DNA of 64,000 nucleotides, from contig JBMOOG010000017.1 of the NCBI GenBank assembly GCA_049324535.1, positions 22,876 to 86,875 on the forward strand, written 5' to 3'. Source of the DNA: JBMOOG01 sp049324535 (GTDB taxonomy: Bacteria; Pseudomonadota; Alphaproteobacteria; Rhodobacterales; Rhodobacteraceae). The notes beneath the pieces were generated by a model. That model made no database searches. It worked only from the letters and a program-made list of their open reading frames with translations, and had not been told where the DNA came from. The position numbers were made by a program, and so were the translations under genes. Positions 1-8,363 of this stretch are shown one piece after another (the stretch's first letter is position 1; every line of letters begins with the position of its first letter).

Positions 1-302
1 CTGCGCGGGCCCATTCCGTGTCCCGTGGGGCCGGAAACCGGACCGCGCGCCGCGCCATGCGGTGCGACATCCTGGGAGAAAGTCTCTGCAAGCCATTGAT
101 TATGAATTAGATTGGGTTGCGCTTCCGCCGATGCGGTCCGGCCGCAAAGGTTCCACGCCGACGCGCGCACATTTCGTCGAACCGATGCGAGCCTTCCGTG
201 ATTTTCCTTCGCGAGGGTCCACGCCAGATGCTGGGTTGCCGGACGCGATGGTCCGGCTCCGCGGCACCGACGGTCGGTGTCGCCCCACCAAGGACAGATG
301 CC
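1..302. other. left-edge non-coding stretch
   Basis: About 300 bases precede the first convincing gene. Open frames here have no recognisable product and no ribosome binding site, and the sequence is somewhat less GC-rich around 95-115. The region presumably carries the promoter of the small secreted protein that starts at 303. I see no clear hairpin or known RNA. Confidence 0.5.
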
Positions 303-557
303 ATGAAACAGATCCTTCTCGCCTCCGTGACGGTGCTTTCTCTCGCGGCTCCGACCTTCGCGCAGACCGCCGAGAACGGGCTTCCCAAGGAAATCCGCAA
401 CGAGGTCAGCATGGTTGCGCCCGGTGTCGACTTCGCGGCCCTGACCCCGCAGCAGGTCACGGCGCTGAGCCTGCTGAGCCAGAACAAGGCCAACGGCACC
501 GTCAACGCCGATGATCGCGCGGCCTACATCCGCGTGGTTCTGGGCTGGCAGGCCTGA
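303..557 (+). CDS. small secreted protein of unknown function
   Basis: An 84-residue protein starting MKQILLASVTVLSLAAPTFA, a typical Sec signal peptide with an AxA-type cleavage site near residue 20. The mature part is about 64 residues, has no cysteine, and looks helical. It is therefore predicted to be periplasmic. The start at 303 is preferred because it places the signal peptide at the N-terminus; the frame stays open upstream but that extension is arginine-rich and unlike a protein. I do not recognise the family. It stands alone, with more than 300 bases to the next gene. Confidence 0.6.
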   Translation: MKQILLASVTVLSLAAPTFAQTAENGLPKEIRNEVSMVAPGVDFAALTPQQVTALSLLSQNKANGTVNADDRAAYIRVVLGWQA

Positions 558-880
558 CCGGTCCGTGAGCCGGTCGCGCAGCTCTGCGCCACCGACGTCC
601 GGACCGCCGGGCGGAAAGCGCCGGATCGTCCCCAGGGGCGGTCCGGCGCCTTGCTTCCGGACACTTGGGCCGTGCAAGGGTGAGGGGCGGCACCATCGAG
701 GATCGGCAGGGCCATCCGGTGCGGCCATGGGCCGACAATCAGCGGGCCTATGCAGCCGGCAGAGCACGTCTCTATATCCGATAATCGGTATTATGTCAGA
801 AATATCCGTCGAGCATGGGGCTGGACGCAGGCCGTCGCGGACGGCAAAGTCGCATCCGCACCGTTTTCGAGGATATCCGA
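558..880. other. intergenic stretch with a palindrome and possible promoter
   Basis: No gene is supported in these 323 bases. Positions 778-788 form the perfect palindrome CCGAT-A-ATCGG. It is directly followed by TATTAT (789-794), a 5/6 match to a -10 box, but I see no good -35. The AT-rich patch at 771-815 stands out from its surroundings and would fit a regulated promoter for the thioredoxin-fold gene at 881. No regulator can be named. Confidence 0.35.
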
Positions 881-1435
881 ATGGCCGTCTCTACCCCCGT
901 CTGCGACTTCGGCTGGCCTGCGCCCGACTTCCGTCTTCCCGGAACCGACGGACGCGACTGGTCCCTGAGCGACATCCGCGGCCCGCGCGGCACCCTGGTG
1001 ATGTTCATCTGCAATCACTGTCCCTATGTGAAGGCCGTGATCGACCGCATCATCCGCGATGCGAAGGATCTTCAGGCGCTTGGCGTGGGTGTGGTGGCGA
1101 TTTCGTCCAACGACGCCGCCGAATATCCCGAGGACGGTTTTGACGCGATGCGCGCCGAGGCCCGGCGGCTCGGCTTTCCGTTCCCGTATCTCTATGACGA
1201 ATCCCAAAGCGTCGCAAAGGCTTACGGGGCGGCCTGCACGCCGGACTTCTTCGGTTTCGACGCCGGTCTCGGCCTTCAGTACCGGGGCCGGCTCGACGCC
1301 TCCGGCCGGGCGCCGGCCGCCCCTGATTCCCGGCGCGATCTGTTCGAGGCGATGAAACAGATCGCCGAGACCGGCCAGGGTCCGCGCGACCAGATCCCGT
1401 CCATGGGCTGCTCGATCAAGTGGAAGGCGGCCTGA
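881..1435 (+). CDS. thioredoxin-fold (redoxin/AhpC-TSA-like) protein
   Basis: A 184-residue cytoplasmic protein of the peroxiredoxin-like/redoxin class. After an APDFRLPGTDG entry typical of AhpC/TSA proteins, it carries a CxxC pair (C44-N-H-C47) at the end of the first long strand, in FICNHCPYV. This makes a thiol:disulfide or peroxide-linked role likely; the partner is unknown. There is no signal peptide if translation begins at 881 (MAVSTPV), which I prefer. An in-frame ATG at 815 would add 22 basic residues with no family support. The sulfide-oxidation operon lies 180 bases downstream on the same strand, so a link to sulfur redox chemistry is possible but unproven. Confidence 0.75.
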   Translation: MAVSTPVCDFGWPAPDFRLPGTDGRDWSLSDIRGPRGTLVMFICNHCPYVKAVIDRIIRDAKDLQALGVGVVAISSNDAAEYPEDGFDAMRAEARRLGFPFPYLYDESQSVAKAYGAACTPDFFGFDAGLGLQYRGRLDASGRAPAAPDSRRDLFEAMKQIAETGQGPRDQIPSMGCSIKWKAA

Positions 1436-1543
1436 AAGACAAACAAAAGCAGAGGGTTGAGGCCATGACCTGAAGTCAGGCCCGCGCCGGTCCATGCGAT
1501 GGCGGCGGCGGGCCGGTCGTGGTCCCTGCCCGGCTCTGGCCGG

Positions 1544-1571
1544 TTTCACATTCAAATCTTGCTATGTGAAA
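1544..1571 (+). promoter_or_regulatory. operator-like inverted repeat in the sulfide operon promoter
   Basis: TTTCACAT-N12-ATGTGAAA is a perfect inverted repeat with 8-bp arms. Its right arm overlaps the -35 box (1559-1564) of the promoter proposed just downstream, a position expected for a repressor. Sulfide operons of alphaproteobacteria are often controlled by ArsR-family persulfide sensors (BigR/SqrR). The arm sequence is not an exact match to the SqrR half-sites I know, so the regulator is inferred only from context. No regulator gene lies nearby. Confidence 0.5.
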
Positions 1572-1586
1572 ATGCTGCGCTATATT
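1559..1586 (+). promoter_or_regulatory. sigma70-type promoter of the sulfide operon
   Basis: TTGCTA (1559-1564), a 16-bp spacer and TATATT (1581-1586, 5/6) make one of the best housekeeping-type promoters in the window. Transcription would start near 1593, giving a leader of about 23 bases before the ATG at 1616. A good Shine-Dalgarno, AGGAGG, sits at 1604-1609. Confidence 0.55.
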
Positions 1587-1615
1587 GGCGCAAAGCGCGA
1601 CGCAGGAGGAACATC

Positions 1616-2491
1616 ATGACCGCCATGAAGCATCCCGAGGTGACGGCCTTCTTCGACGAGGCGACCTTCACCGTGACCTATGTGGTCAAGGATCCCGACA
1701 GCACGGCCTGTGCGATCGTCGATTCCGTGCTCGACTTCGACTACGCCTCGGGCCGTACCGACACCCGCTCGGCCGACGAGGTCATCGGCTTCGTCCGCGC
1801 ACAGGGCCTGACGGTCGAGTGGCTGCTGGAATCGCACGTCCACGCCGACCACCTGTCGGCCGCCCCCTACATCCAGGAGCGTGTCGGCGGCAAGATCGGC
1901 ATCGGCGACCGGATCACCGTGGTCCAGGACACCTTCGGCAAGATCTTCAACGAAGGCACCGAATTCCAGCGCGACGGGTCGCAGTTCGACCGGCTGTTCA
2001 AGGAAGGCGACACCTTCCGCGTCGGCGGTCTCGAGGGCCGCGTGCTGCACACGCCCGGCCACACGCCGGCCTGCCTGACGTATGTGATCGAGGACGCGGC
2101 CTTCGTGGGCGACACGCTGTTCATGCCGGATTTCGGCACGGCGCGCTGCGACTTCCCGGGCGGCTCGGCCGAGATGCTCTACGATTCGATCCAGAAGATC
2201 CTCGCCCTGCCCGACGAGACCCGGATCTTCACCGCGCATGACTACAAGGCGCCCGGCCGCGACCAGTACGCCTGGGAATCGACCGTGGGCGAGCAGAAGG
2301 CCAAGAACATCCATGTCGGCGCCGGCAAGGACAAGGAAACCTTCGTCAAGATGCGCAGCGAGCGCGACGCGAAGCTCGCGATGCCCAGGCTCATCATCCC
2401 GTCGTTGCAGGTCAACATGCGCGCGGGACAGATGCCGCCCCCGGACGACAACGGAAAGACCTACCTCAAGGTGCCGGTGAACGGGATCTGA
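1616..2491 (+). CDS. MBL-fold persulfide dioxygenase, ETHE1-like
   Basis: A 291-residue metallo-beta-lactamase-fold hydrolase with the metal motif H74-x-H76-x-D78-H79 and further ligands in HTPGHTPA and TAHDYK. The spacing and the AHDY motif fit the ETHE1/persulfide dioxygenase and Blh group. These enzymes oxidise glutathione persulfide to sulfite and glutathione using one Fe(II). The start at 1616 has AGGAGG seven bases upstream. It opens an operon with the sulfide:quinone oxidoreductase fusion and a SulP transporter, so it probably removes the persulfide made by sulfide oxidation. In Agrobacterium/Rhizobium Blh the MBL domain is joined to DUF442; here that domain sits on the next gene. Confidence 0.85.
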   Translation: MTAMKHPEVTAFFDEATFTVTYVVKDPDSTACAIVDSVLDFDYASGRTDTRSADEVIGFVRAQGLTVEWLLESHVHADHLSAAPYIQERVGGKIGIGDRITVVQDTFGKIFNEGTEFQRDGSQFDRLFKEGDTFRVGGLEGRVLHTPGHTPACLTYVIEDAAFVGDTLFMPDFGTARCDFPGGSAEMLYDSIQKILALPDETRIFTAHDYKAPGRDQYAWESTVGEQKAKNIHVGAGKDKETFVKMRSERDAKLAMPRLIIPSLQVNMRAGQMPPPDDNGKTYLKVPVNGI

Positions 2492-2569
2492 CGTGGGACA
2501 AGGGGGCCGGGCACACGCCCGGCCCCGTTTCAAGAACGGGTGTGGGAGCGCCCGAAGGGAGGGACAAGC

Positions 2570-4252
2570 GTGGAAATCAAGCCGATCGCGCCGAGCTTTG
2601 CGGCGTCGCCACAGATTCGACCCGAGGACGTGGCCCAGGCCGCGGCCGCCGGTTACAAGACCATCGTCTGCAACCGGCCGGACGGCGAGGCCGACGACCA
2701 GCCGCGTGCGGCCGAGATCGCCGAGGCCTGCCGGGCCGCGGGTATCGAGTTCCGCTACCTTCCGGTCAAGCCCGGCAAGATCACCGACGAGCTCTTGGCC
2801 TCCTTCGACGAGACGCTGCGCGGCTGCAAGGCGCCGATCCTCGGCTACTGCCGCACCGGCACGCGGTCGGCCACGGTCTGGGCGCTGGCGCGGTCGCGGA
2901 TGCTGTCGCCCGATGCGATCCTCGCGGCCACCGGCCAGGCGGGCTATGACCTTTCGGGCCTGCGCCCGCGCATGGACGAGGCCTTCGGCGGCGTCGCAGC
3001 CCGGCGCGCGCCCGACACGTACGATGTACTGATCGTCGGCGGCGGTGCCGGCGGGGTGGCGACGGCCGCCTCGCTTCTGAAGCGCAGCCACAAGCTGCGC
3101 ATCGCCATCGTCGAGCCGCGCGAGATCCATTACTACCAGCCGGGCTGGACGCTGGTCGGCGCCGGGGTCTTCGATCCCGCCCAGACCGTGCGGTCCTTCG
3201 AGGAGGTGCTGCCGGACGCGGTCAAGTGGATCCGCGGCGCGGTGGCCGAATTCCTGCCCGAGAAGAACGAGATCGCGCTCGAGAACGGCGAGCGCTACGG
3301 CTACCGCGCGCTGGTGCTCTGCCCGGGTCTCAAGCTCGACTGGGACGCGATCGAGGGGCTGAGCGAGACGCTGGGCAAGAACGGCGTCACGTCGAACTAT
3401 CGTTACGATATGGCGCCTTACACCTGGGAGCTCGTGCAGAACCTGAGGACGGGCCGCGCGATCTTCACCCAGCCCGCGATGCCGATCAAATGCGCCGGCG
3501 CGCCGCAGAAGGCGATGTACCTGTCCGCCGACCACTGGTACCGCAACGGCCGCATCCCCGGCATCGAGGTCGAGTTCTGCCTGACCGGCAACGTGCTCTT
3601 CGGCGTGCCGGACTATGTGCCCGCGCTCATGGAATACGTGGATCGCTACAAGGCCGCGCTCAACTTCCAGCACACGCTGGTCAAGGTCGATGGGGCGCGC
3701 AAGGTCGCGACCTTCAAGGCCGTGACCGAGGACGGGACCGATCTGGTCGAGAAGCCCTTCGACATGCTCCATGTCTGCCCGCCGCAGACGGGTCTCGACG
3801 TGGTGCGGGCAAGTCCCCTCGCCGACGCTGCCGGCTGGGTCGCGGTCGATCCCGCCACGATGCAGAGCCCGAAATTCGCCAATGTCTTTGGCCTTGGCGA
3901 TGCCTCGTCCGCCCCGAACGCCAAGACGGCGGCGGCGGTGCGCAAGCAGGCGCCGGTGGTCGCGGTGAACGTCATCGCCCATCTCGAGGGCCGCGAGCCG
4001 CAGGCCGCCTATGACGGCTACGGGTCCTGCCCGCTGACCGTCGAGAAGGGCAAGATCGTGCTGGCCGAGTTCCTCTACGGCGGCAAGGTGGCGCCGTCCT
4101 TCCCGAGCTGGATCATCAACGGCACCCGGCCGTCGCGCGCCGCCTGGTATCTGAAGGAACGCCTGCTGCCGCCGCTCTACTGGCAGGGCATGTTCAAGGG
4201 CCGCGAATACCTGGCCGAACCGCTGCGGTTCAGGAAGATCGCTGCCGAATAG
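2570..4252 (+). CDS. DUF442 (rhodanese-like) - sulfide:quinone oxidoreductase fusion
   Basis: A 560-residue two-domain protein. Residues 1-140 are a DUF442/TIGR01244 domain with the loop C94-R-T-G-T-R99, a rhodanese-like persulfide- or phosphate-binding loop. From about residue 152 an FAD domain begins with LIVGGGAGG. It continues as a sulfide:quinone oxidoreductase close in layout to the mitochondrial enzyme SQOR. The two redox cysteines align as C308 (KCAGAPQK) and C487 (GSCPL), 179 apart, as expected for SQOR C201/C379. It should oxidise sulfide to a persulfide and pass electrons to ubiquinone at the inner face of the membrane. The likely start is GTG 2570, with AGGGAGGG just upstream. NCBI-style naming would be bifunctional phosphatase-family/FAD oxidoreductase. 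Confidence 0.85.
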   Translation: MEIKPIAPSFAASPQIRPEDVAQAAAAGYKTIVCNRPDGEADDQPRAAEIAEACRAAGIEFRYLPVKPGKITDELLASFDETLRGCKAPILGYCRTGTRSATVWALARSRMLSPDAILAATGQAGYDLSGLRPRMDEAFGGVAARRAPDTYDVLIVGGGAGGVATAASLLKRSHKLRIAIVEPREIHYYQPGWTLVGAGVFDPAQTVRSFEEVLPDAVKWIRGAVAEFLPEKNEIALENGERYGYRALVLCPGLKLDWDAIEGLSETLGKNGVTSNYRYDMAPYTWELVQNLRTGRAIFTQPAMPIKCAGAPQKAMYLSADHWYRNGRIPGIEVEFCLTGNVLFGVPDYVPALMEYVDRYKAALNFQHTLVKVDGARKVATFKAVTEDGTDLVEKPFDMLHVCPPQTGLDVVRASPLADAAGWVAVDPATMQSPKFANVFGLGDASSAPNAKTAAAVRKQAPVVAVNVIAHLEGREPQAAYDGYGSCPLTVEKGKIVLAEFLYGGKVAPSFPSWIINGTRPSRAAWYLKERLLPPLYWQGMFKGREYLAEPLRFRKIAAE

Positions 4253-4306
4253 GCGTCGGGCGGGGGCGGTGCGCGCCCCTGCCCCGTTCCAAGAAGGTCC
4301 ATCCCC

Positions 4307-6103
4307 GTGAAGCTGCCTGCCCTGCCCCGTCCGACGCTTGCCGACGCCAAGCGCTATCTGCCGATCCTGACCTGGAGCCGGGAGTACACCCGCGACACGC
4401 TGGTCAACGACCTGCTGGCCGCGGTGATCGTGACGATCATGCTCATCCCGCAGTCGCTGGCCTATGCCATGCTCGCGGGGCTCCCGCCCGAGGTGGGGCT
4501 CTACGCCTCGATCGCGCCGCTCGTGCTCTACACGCTCTTCGGCACCGCGCGGGCGCTGGCGGTGGGTCCGGTCGCGGTGGCCTCGCTGATGACCGCGGCC
4601 GCGGTCAGCCCGCTGGCCGCGCAGGGGACGCCCGAATATCTGGGGGCGGCCATTGCGCTCGCGTTCCTGTCGGGGCTGATGCTGCTTGCGACCGGCTTCC
4701 TGCGGCTGGGGTTCATGGCGGCCTTCCTGTCGCATCCGGTGATCTCGGGCTTCATCTCGGCCTCGGGCATCCTGATCGCGGCCAGCCAGCTCAAGCACAT
4801 CCTCGGCATCAAGGTCGAGGGCGACACGCTGCCGGAAATCGTCGGTGGCGTCCTCGGCCATCTCGGCCAGATCAACCTGCCGACCCTCGTCATCGGGGTC
4901 GCGGCCACCGGCTTCCTGTTCTGGGCCCGACAGCGGCTGAAACCCTTCCTCGTCGCGCGCGGCTTTGCCCCGAAGACCGCGGGACTTCTCAGCCGGACCG
5001 GCCCGGTCGTGGCGGTGGCCTTCACCGTCTTCGTGACCTGGCTCTTCGGCCTGAAGGATTGGGGGGTACGGATCGTGGGCGAGGTTCCGATGGGCCTGCC
5101 CTGGCCCACGCTTCCGCCCTTCGACCTGGAGCTCTGGTCGCAGCTCGCGGTGCCGGCTCTGATGATTTCCATCGTGGGCTACGTCGAGACGATCTCGGTC
5201 GCCCAGACGCTGGCGGCCAAGCGGCGCCAGCGCATCGATCCCGATCAGGAACTGATCGCGCTTGGCGCGGCCAACATCGGTGCGGCGGTTTCGGGCGGCT
5301 ATCCGGTCACCGGCGGATTCGCCCGGTCGGTCGTCAACTTCGACGCCGGCGCCGAGACGCCGGCCGCCGGCGCCTACACCGCCGTCGGCATGGCGTTCGC
5401 GACCCTGTTCCTGACCCCTGCCCTCTACTACCTGCCGCAGGCCACGCTGGCCGCCACCATCATCGTCGCGGTCCTGAGCCTCGTCGATCTGGGCGCGATC
5501 GGCCGCACGCTCGCCTATTCGCGGGCCGACGGCGCCGCGATGCTGGCCACGATCCTCGTCACCCTGCTGATCGGGGTCGAGACCGGGATCACCGCGGGCG
5601 TGGTCCTGTCGATCGCGCTCCACCTCTACCGCACCTCGCGGCCGCATGTGGCGGTCGTGGGCCAGGTGCCGGGGACCGAGCACTTCCGCAACGTCGAGCG
5701 CCACGCGGTGGTCACCGCCCCCGAGGTGCTGTCGATCCGGGTGGACGAAAGCCTCTACTTCCCGAACGCGCGCTTTCTGGAGGATACGGTCTATGACCGC
5801 ATCGCCGCCAATCCGGAGATCCGGCATGTCGTCCTGATGTTCCCGGCGGTGAACTTCGTCGATGCCTCGGCGCTCGAAAGCCTCGAGGCGATCAACCACC
5901 GGCTGAAGGACGCCGGCGTGGCGCTGCACCTCTCCGAGGTGAAGGGACCGGTGATGGACCGCCTCAAGCGCGCGCATTTCCTTGATGACCTGAGCGGGCG
6001 GGTGTTCCTCACCCAGTACGACGCGATGAAGCACCTCGCGCCCGAGATCACCGCCCGCACGCTTCAGGCCGCCCGCCGCGACACCCTGCGCGCCGCCGGG
6101 TAG
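4307..6103 (+). CDS. SulP-family anion transporter with STAS domain
   Basis: A 598-residue SLC26/SulP protein. It has about 10-14 hydrophobic segments across residues 35-440, including the conserved signature region PQSLAYAMLAGLPPEVGLYAS. A cytoplasmic STAS domain follows at about 455-565 (VNFVDASALESLE). It starts at GTG 4307 with AAGAAGG upstream. The position as third gene of the sulfide operon suggests it moves sulfate or sulfite produced by the upstream enzymes, or bicarbonate. The direction of transport cannot be read from sequence. Confidence 0.85.
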   Translation: MKLPALPRPTLADAKRYLPILTWSREYTRDTLVNDLLAAVIVTIMLIPQSLAYAMLAGLPPEVGLYASIAPLVLYTLFGTARALAVGPVAVASLMTAAAVSPLAAQGTPEYLGAAIALAFLSGLMLLATGFLRLGFMAAFLSHPVISGFISASGILIAASQLKHILGIKVEGDTLPEIVGGVLGHLGQINLPTLVIGVAATGFLFWARQRLKPFLVARGFAPKTAGLLSRTGPVVAVAFTVFVTWLFGLKDWGVRIVGEVPMGLPWPTLPPFDLELWSQLAVPALMISIVGYVETISVAQTLAAKRRQRIDPDQELIALGAANIGAAVSGGYPVTGGFARSVVNFDAGAETPAAGAYTAVGMAFATLFLTPALYYLPQATLAATIIVAVLSLVDLGAIGRTLAYSRADGAAMLATILVTLLIGVETGITAGVVLSIALHLYRTSRPHVAVVGQVPGTEHFRNVERHAVVTAPEVLSIRVDESLYFPNARFLEDTVYDRIAANPEIRHVVLMFPAVNFVDASALESLEAINHRLKDAGVALHLSEVKGPVMDRLKRAHFLDDLSGRVFLTQYDAMKHLAPEITARTLQAARRDTLRAAG

Positions 6104-6163
6104 AGGCCGGAGCCCGGCCGGCTGCGCGCGGCCTTGCCCGCGCGGCGCCACGCGCTCCGGGGG

Positions 6164-7339
6164 TCAGACCACGCCCTTTTCCAGAAAGGGCCGCCCGGTC
6201 AGGATGCGTTCGGGGCCGAGGTCGGCCAGGTCGAGGCTCTGGAAGCGGCCGGTCAGGATCAGCTCGGCCATGCCGCGCCCGACCGCCGGCGACTGCTGCA
6301 GCCCGTGCCCGGAGAACCCGGTCGCCACGTAGAAGTTGTCATACCCCGGCCAGAGCCCCAGGATCGCGTTCTGGTCGAGCGTGTTGTAGTCGTAGTGCCC
6401 GACCCAAGCCCGCACGACCTTGACGGCATCGAAGCCTTCGCACCGGGCGTAGAGCTTCGGCCAGATCAGCGCCTCGAACTGGTCGAGGTCCGGGTCCCAG
6501 TCCTGGGGATCGCAGGGCCCGTCCTCGTCGGGCACGGTCGCGGTGATCCACTGGCCGTGCTCGGGACGCAGGTAGACCCCCGAATGGTCGATGATGAGCG
6601 GCGCCTCGGGGTGGCGCGCGTTCGGCGCATCGACCACGAAGACGGTGCGCTTGCGCGGCTCGACCGGCAGGGCGATCCCGGCCAGGGCGCAGACCGCGGC
6701 CGAGGCGGTGCCGGCCGCGCAGAGCACCGCCCCCGCGGACTCGCAGGATCCGTCGTCCAGCCGCACGCCGGTGATCCGGCCCCCGCCGCGGTCAAGCCCG
6801 GTGACGCGGGCCTTGCGGAAGGTCACGCCGCGGGCCCGGGCCGCGTTGCGGAACCCCGACAGCAGGCCCATGTTGTCGAACCACCCCTCGTCCCGCGGGC
6901 CGAAGCTGCCGGCGGTCACGTCGTGGACGGTCATCCAGGGCCAGCGCGCCGCCAGCGCCTCGGGGTCGAGCACCTCGGTCGCGGCGCCGAGACCGCGCTG
7001 CATCTCTGCCAGCTTCTCGAGATGCGCGCGCCCCGCCGCGCTGCCGGCGAGGAACAGATAGCCGTTTTCCTTCAGCCCCAGCGACGGCACCCCGCCCTCC
7101 GGCCCTATGCGCTCGGCGAAGTTGCGGATGAAATCGACGCCGAATCGCGAGATCCGCACGTTCACCGGGTTCGAGAACTGCGAGCGCACCGAGGCCACCG
7201 ACAGAGCCGTGGCCGAGCGCGCGTAGGTCGGATCCGGCTCGGCCACCAGGATGCGCAGCTGCGGGTCCATGCCCGCCAGCCACCAGGCCGTCGAGGCCCC
7301 GGTTACCGCCCCCCCGATCACGATCGCATCCCAGGTCAT
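6164..7339 (-). CDS. FAD-dependent oxidoreductase (DAO/sarcosine-oxidase-like)
   Basis: A 391-residue flavoprotein. It has an N-terminal dinucleotide-binding motif (VIGGAVTGASTAWWL, residues 6-20) and the C-terminal GFSGHGLQQSPAVGRGMAELI typical of the D-amino-acid oxidase/glycine oxidase/sarcosine oxidase family. It probably oxidises an amine or amino acid, with substrate unknown. The ATG at 7339 has GGAGGCGAG directly upstream; a longer frame upstream has no support. It converges on the SulP gene and diverges from the LuxR-type gene. No transporter or partner enzyme is adjacent. Confidence 0.75.
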   Translation of the reverse strand: MTWDAIVIGGAVTGASTAWWLAGMDPQLRILVAEPDPTYARSATALSVASVRSQFSNPVNVRISRFGVDFIRNFAERIGPEGGVPSLGLKENGYLFLAGSAAGRAHLEKLAEMQRGLGAATEVLDPEALAARWPWMTVHDVTAGSFGPRDEGWFDNMGLLSGFRNAARARGVTFRKARVTGLDRGGGRITGVRLDDGSCESAGAVLCAAGTASAAVCALAGIALPVEPRKRTVFVVDAPNARHPEAPLIIDHSGVYLRPEHGQWITATVPDEDGPCDPQDWDPDLDQFEALIWPKLYARCEGFDAVKVVRAWVGHYDYNTLDQNAILGLWPGYDNFYVATGFSGHGLQQSPAVGRGMAELILTGRFQSLDLADLGPERILTGRPFLEKGVV

Positions 7340-7595
7340 CGCTCGCCTCCTTCCGTCGCGCGCCCTCGCTAGCACGCGCCGGCGCGCTGTTACAGGGGAG
7401 GCAGCGCCCGCATCGGACACCCCCTCGACAGGCAGGCGGCCGCGTGTCATCAATCAACGAGGGGATGAGTTGATGGATGCGCCCGCCATTTGTCGGGCCA
7501 TTGCGATGGTGAGCGTTTGTGATTTGGGCCATCCCTCGGCCGGGCTTCCGGTCGCGGATCGCAAAAGGCATAAGCCCTGGGAGGGGCAGGGTTGG

Positions 7596-8363
7596 ATGGT
7601 TCGGGCAGAGAGCATCTGCACGCATCTGGAGAAAGTGCTCGACGCCAGCTCCATCGAGGAGATCTGGGCCCTGCATACGGCCCGGATGGCGGAGTACGGC
7701 TTTGACCGGCTTCTCTACGGGTTCACCCGGTTCCGCACCAACAACTTCTTCGGCAACGTCGACGATCTTCTGGTCCTGTCCAACCACGACGCCGACTACC
7801 TCCAGACCTTCCTGCACGACGGGCTTTATCACCACGCGCCGATGGTGAAATGGGCCGCCGCCCATGAGGGCGCCTGCTCGTGGCGGATCATCGAGGAGAT
7901 GATCCAGCAGAACGCGCTGACGCCGGCCGAGCTGAAGGTGGTCGAGTTCAACCTCAAGATGGGGGTGCGCGCCGGCTATTCGCTCAGCTTCCGCGATGTC
8001 TCGGTGCGCGCCAAGGGGGCGATCGGGCTGGCGGCGCGGCGCGGGCTGTCGCAGCGCGATGTGGACGAGATCTGGGCCGAGCACGGGCGCGACCTGACGG
8101 TCATCAACACCGTGACCCATCTGCGCATCACCTCGATGCCCTTCGCCACCTCGCGCCGCGCCCTGACCCCGCGCCAGCGCGAGGCGCTGGAATGGGTCGG
8201 CGACGGCAAGACCACGCAGGACATTGCCACCATCATGGGGCTGACCCCCGCGACGGTGGAAAAGCACCTGCGCCTGGCCCGCGAGGCGCTGGACGTGGAC
8301 ACCACGACGCAGGCCGTCCTTAAGGCCTCGTTCCAGAACCAGATCTTCATCGTTCCGAGCTGA
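7596..8363 (+). CDS. LuxR-type regulator with autoinducer-like domain
   Basis: A 255-residue regulator. The N-terminal part (about 1-165) resembles the acyl-homoserine-lactone domain. The C-terminal helix-turn-helix (about 185-245) has LTPRQREALEWVGDGKTTQDIA and VEKHLRLAREAL, the GerE/LuxR pattern. In the signal domain the usual Asp-Pro of the binding pocket reads Ala-Pro (LYHHAPMVKWA) and the usual Tyr reads Phe, while the SW tryptophan and a pocket glycine remain. No luxI is present, so this looks like a LuxR solo that may not bind ordinary AHLs. The start at 7596 has GGAGGGG nine bases upstream; an in-frame ATG at 7473 is an alternative. Confidence 0.75.
   Translation: MVRAESICTHLEKVLDASSIEEIWALHTARMAEYGFDRLLYGFTRFRTNNFFGNVDDLLVLSNHDADYLQTFLHDGLYHHAPMVKWAAAHEGACSWRIIEEMIQQNALTPAELKVVEFNLKMGVRAGYSLSFRDVSVRAKGAIGLAARRGLSQRDVDEIWAEHGRDLTVINTVTHLRITSMPFATSRRALTPRQREALEWVGDGKTTQDIATIMGLTPATVEKHLRLAREALDVDTTTQAVLKASFQNQIFIVPS

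Noticed and set aside
3896..3904. Apparent loss of a redox cysteine in the SQR domain (GDA where mitochondrial SQOR has GDC)
   Set aside because: Counting from the first redox Cys shows that the second one aligns with C487 in GSCPL, 179 residues away as expected. The GDC cysteine is not the catalytic one, so the enzyme looks intact.
1580..6151. A 1523-codon open frame on the minus strand opposite the sulfide operon
   Set aside because: The opposite strand encodes three clear proteins with catalytic motifs and ribosome binding sites. The minus frame product has no domain signature.
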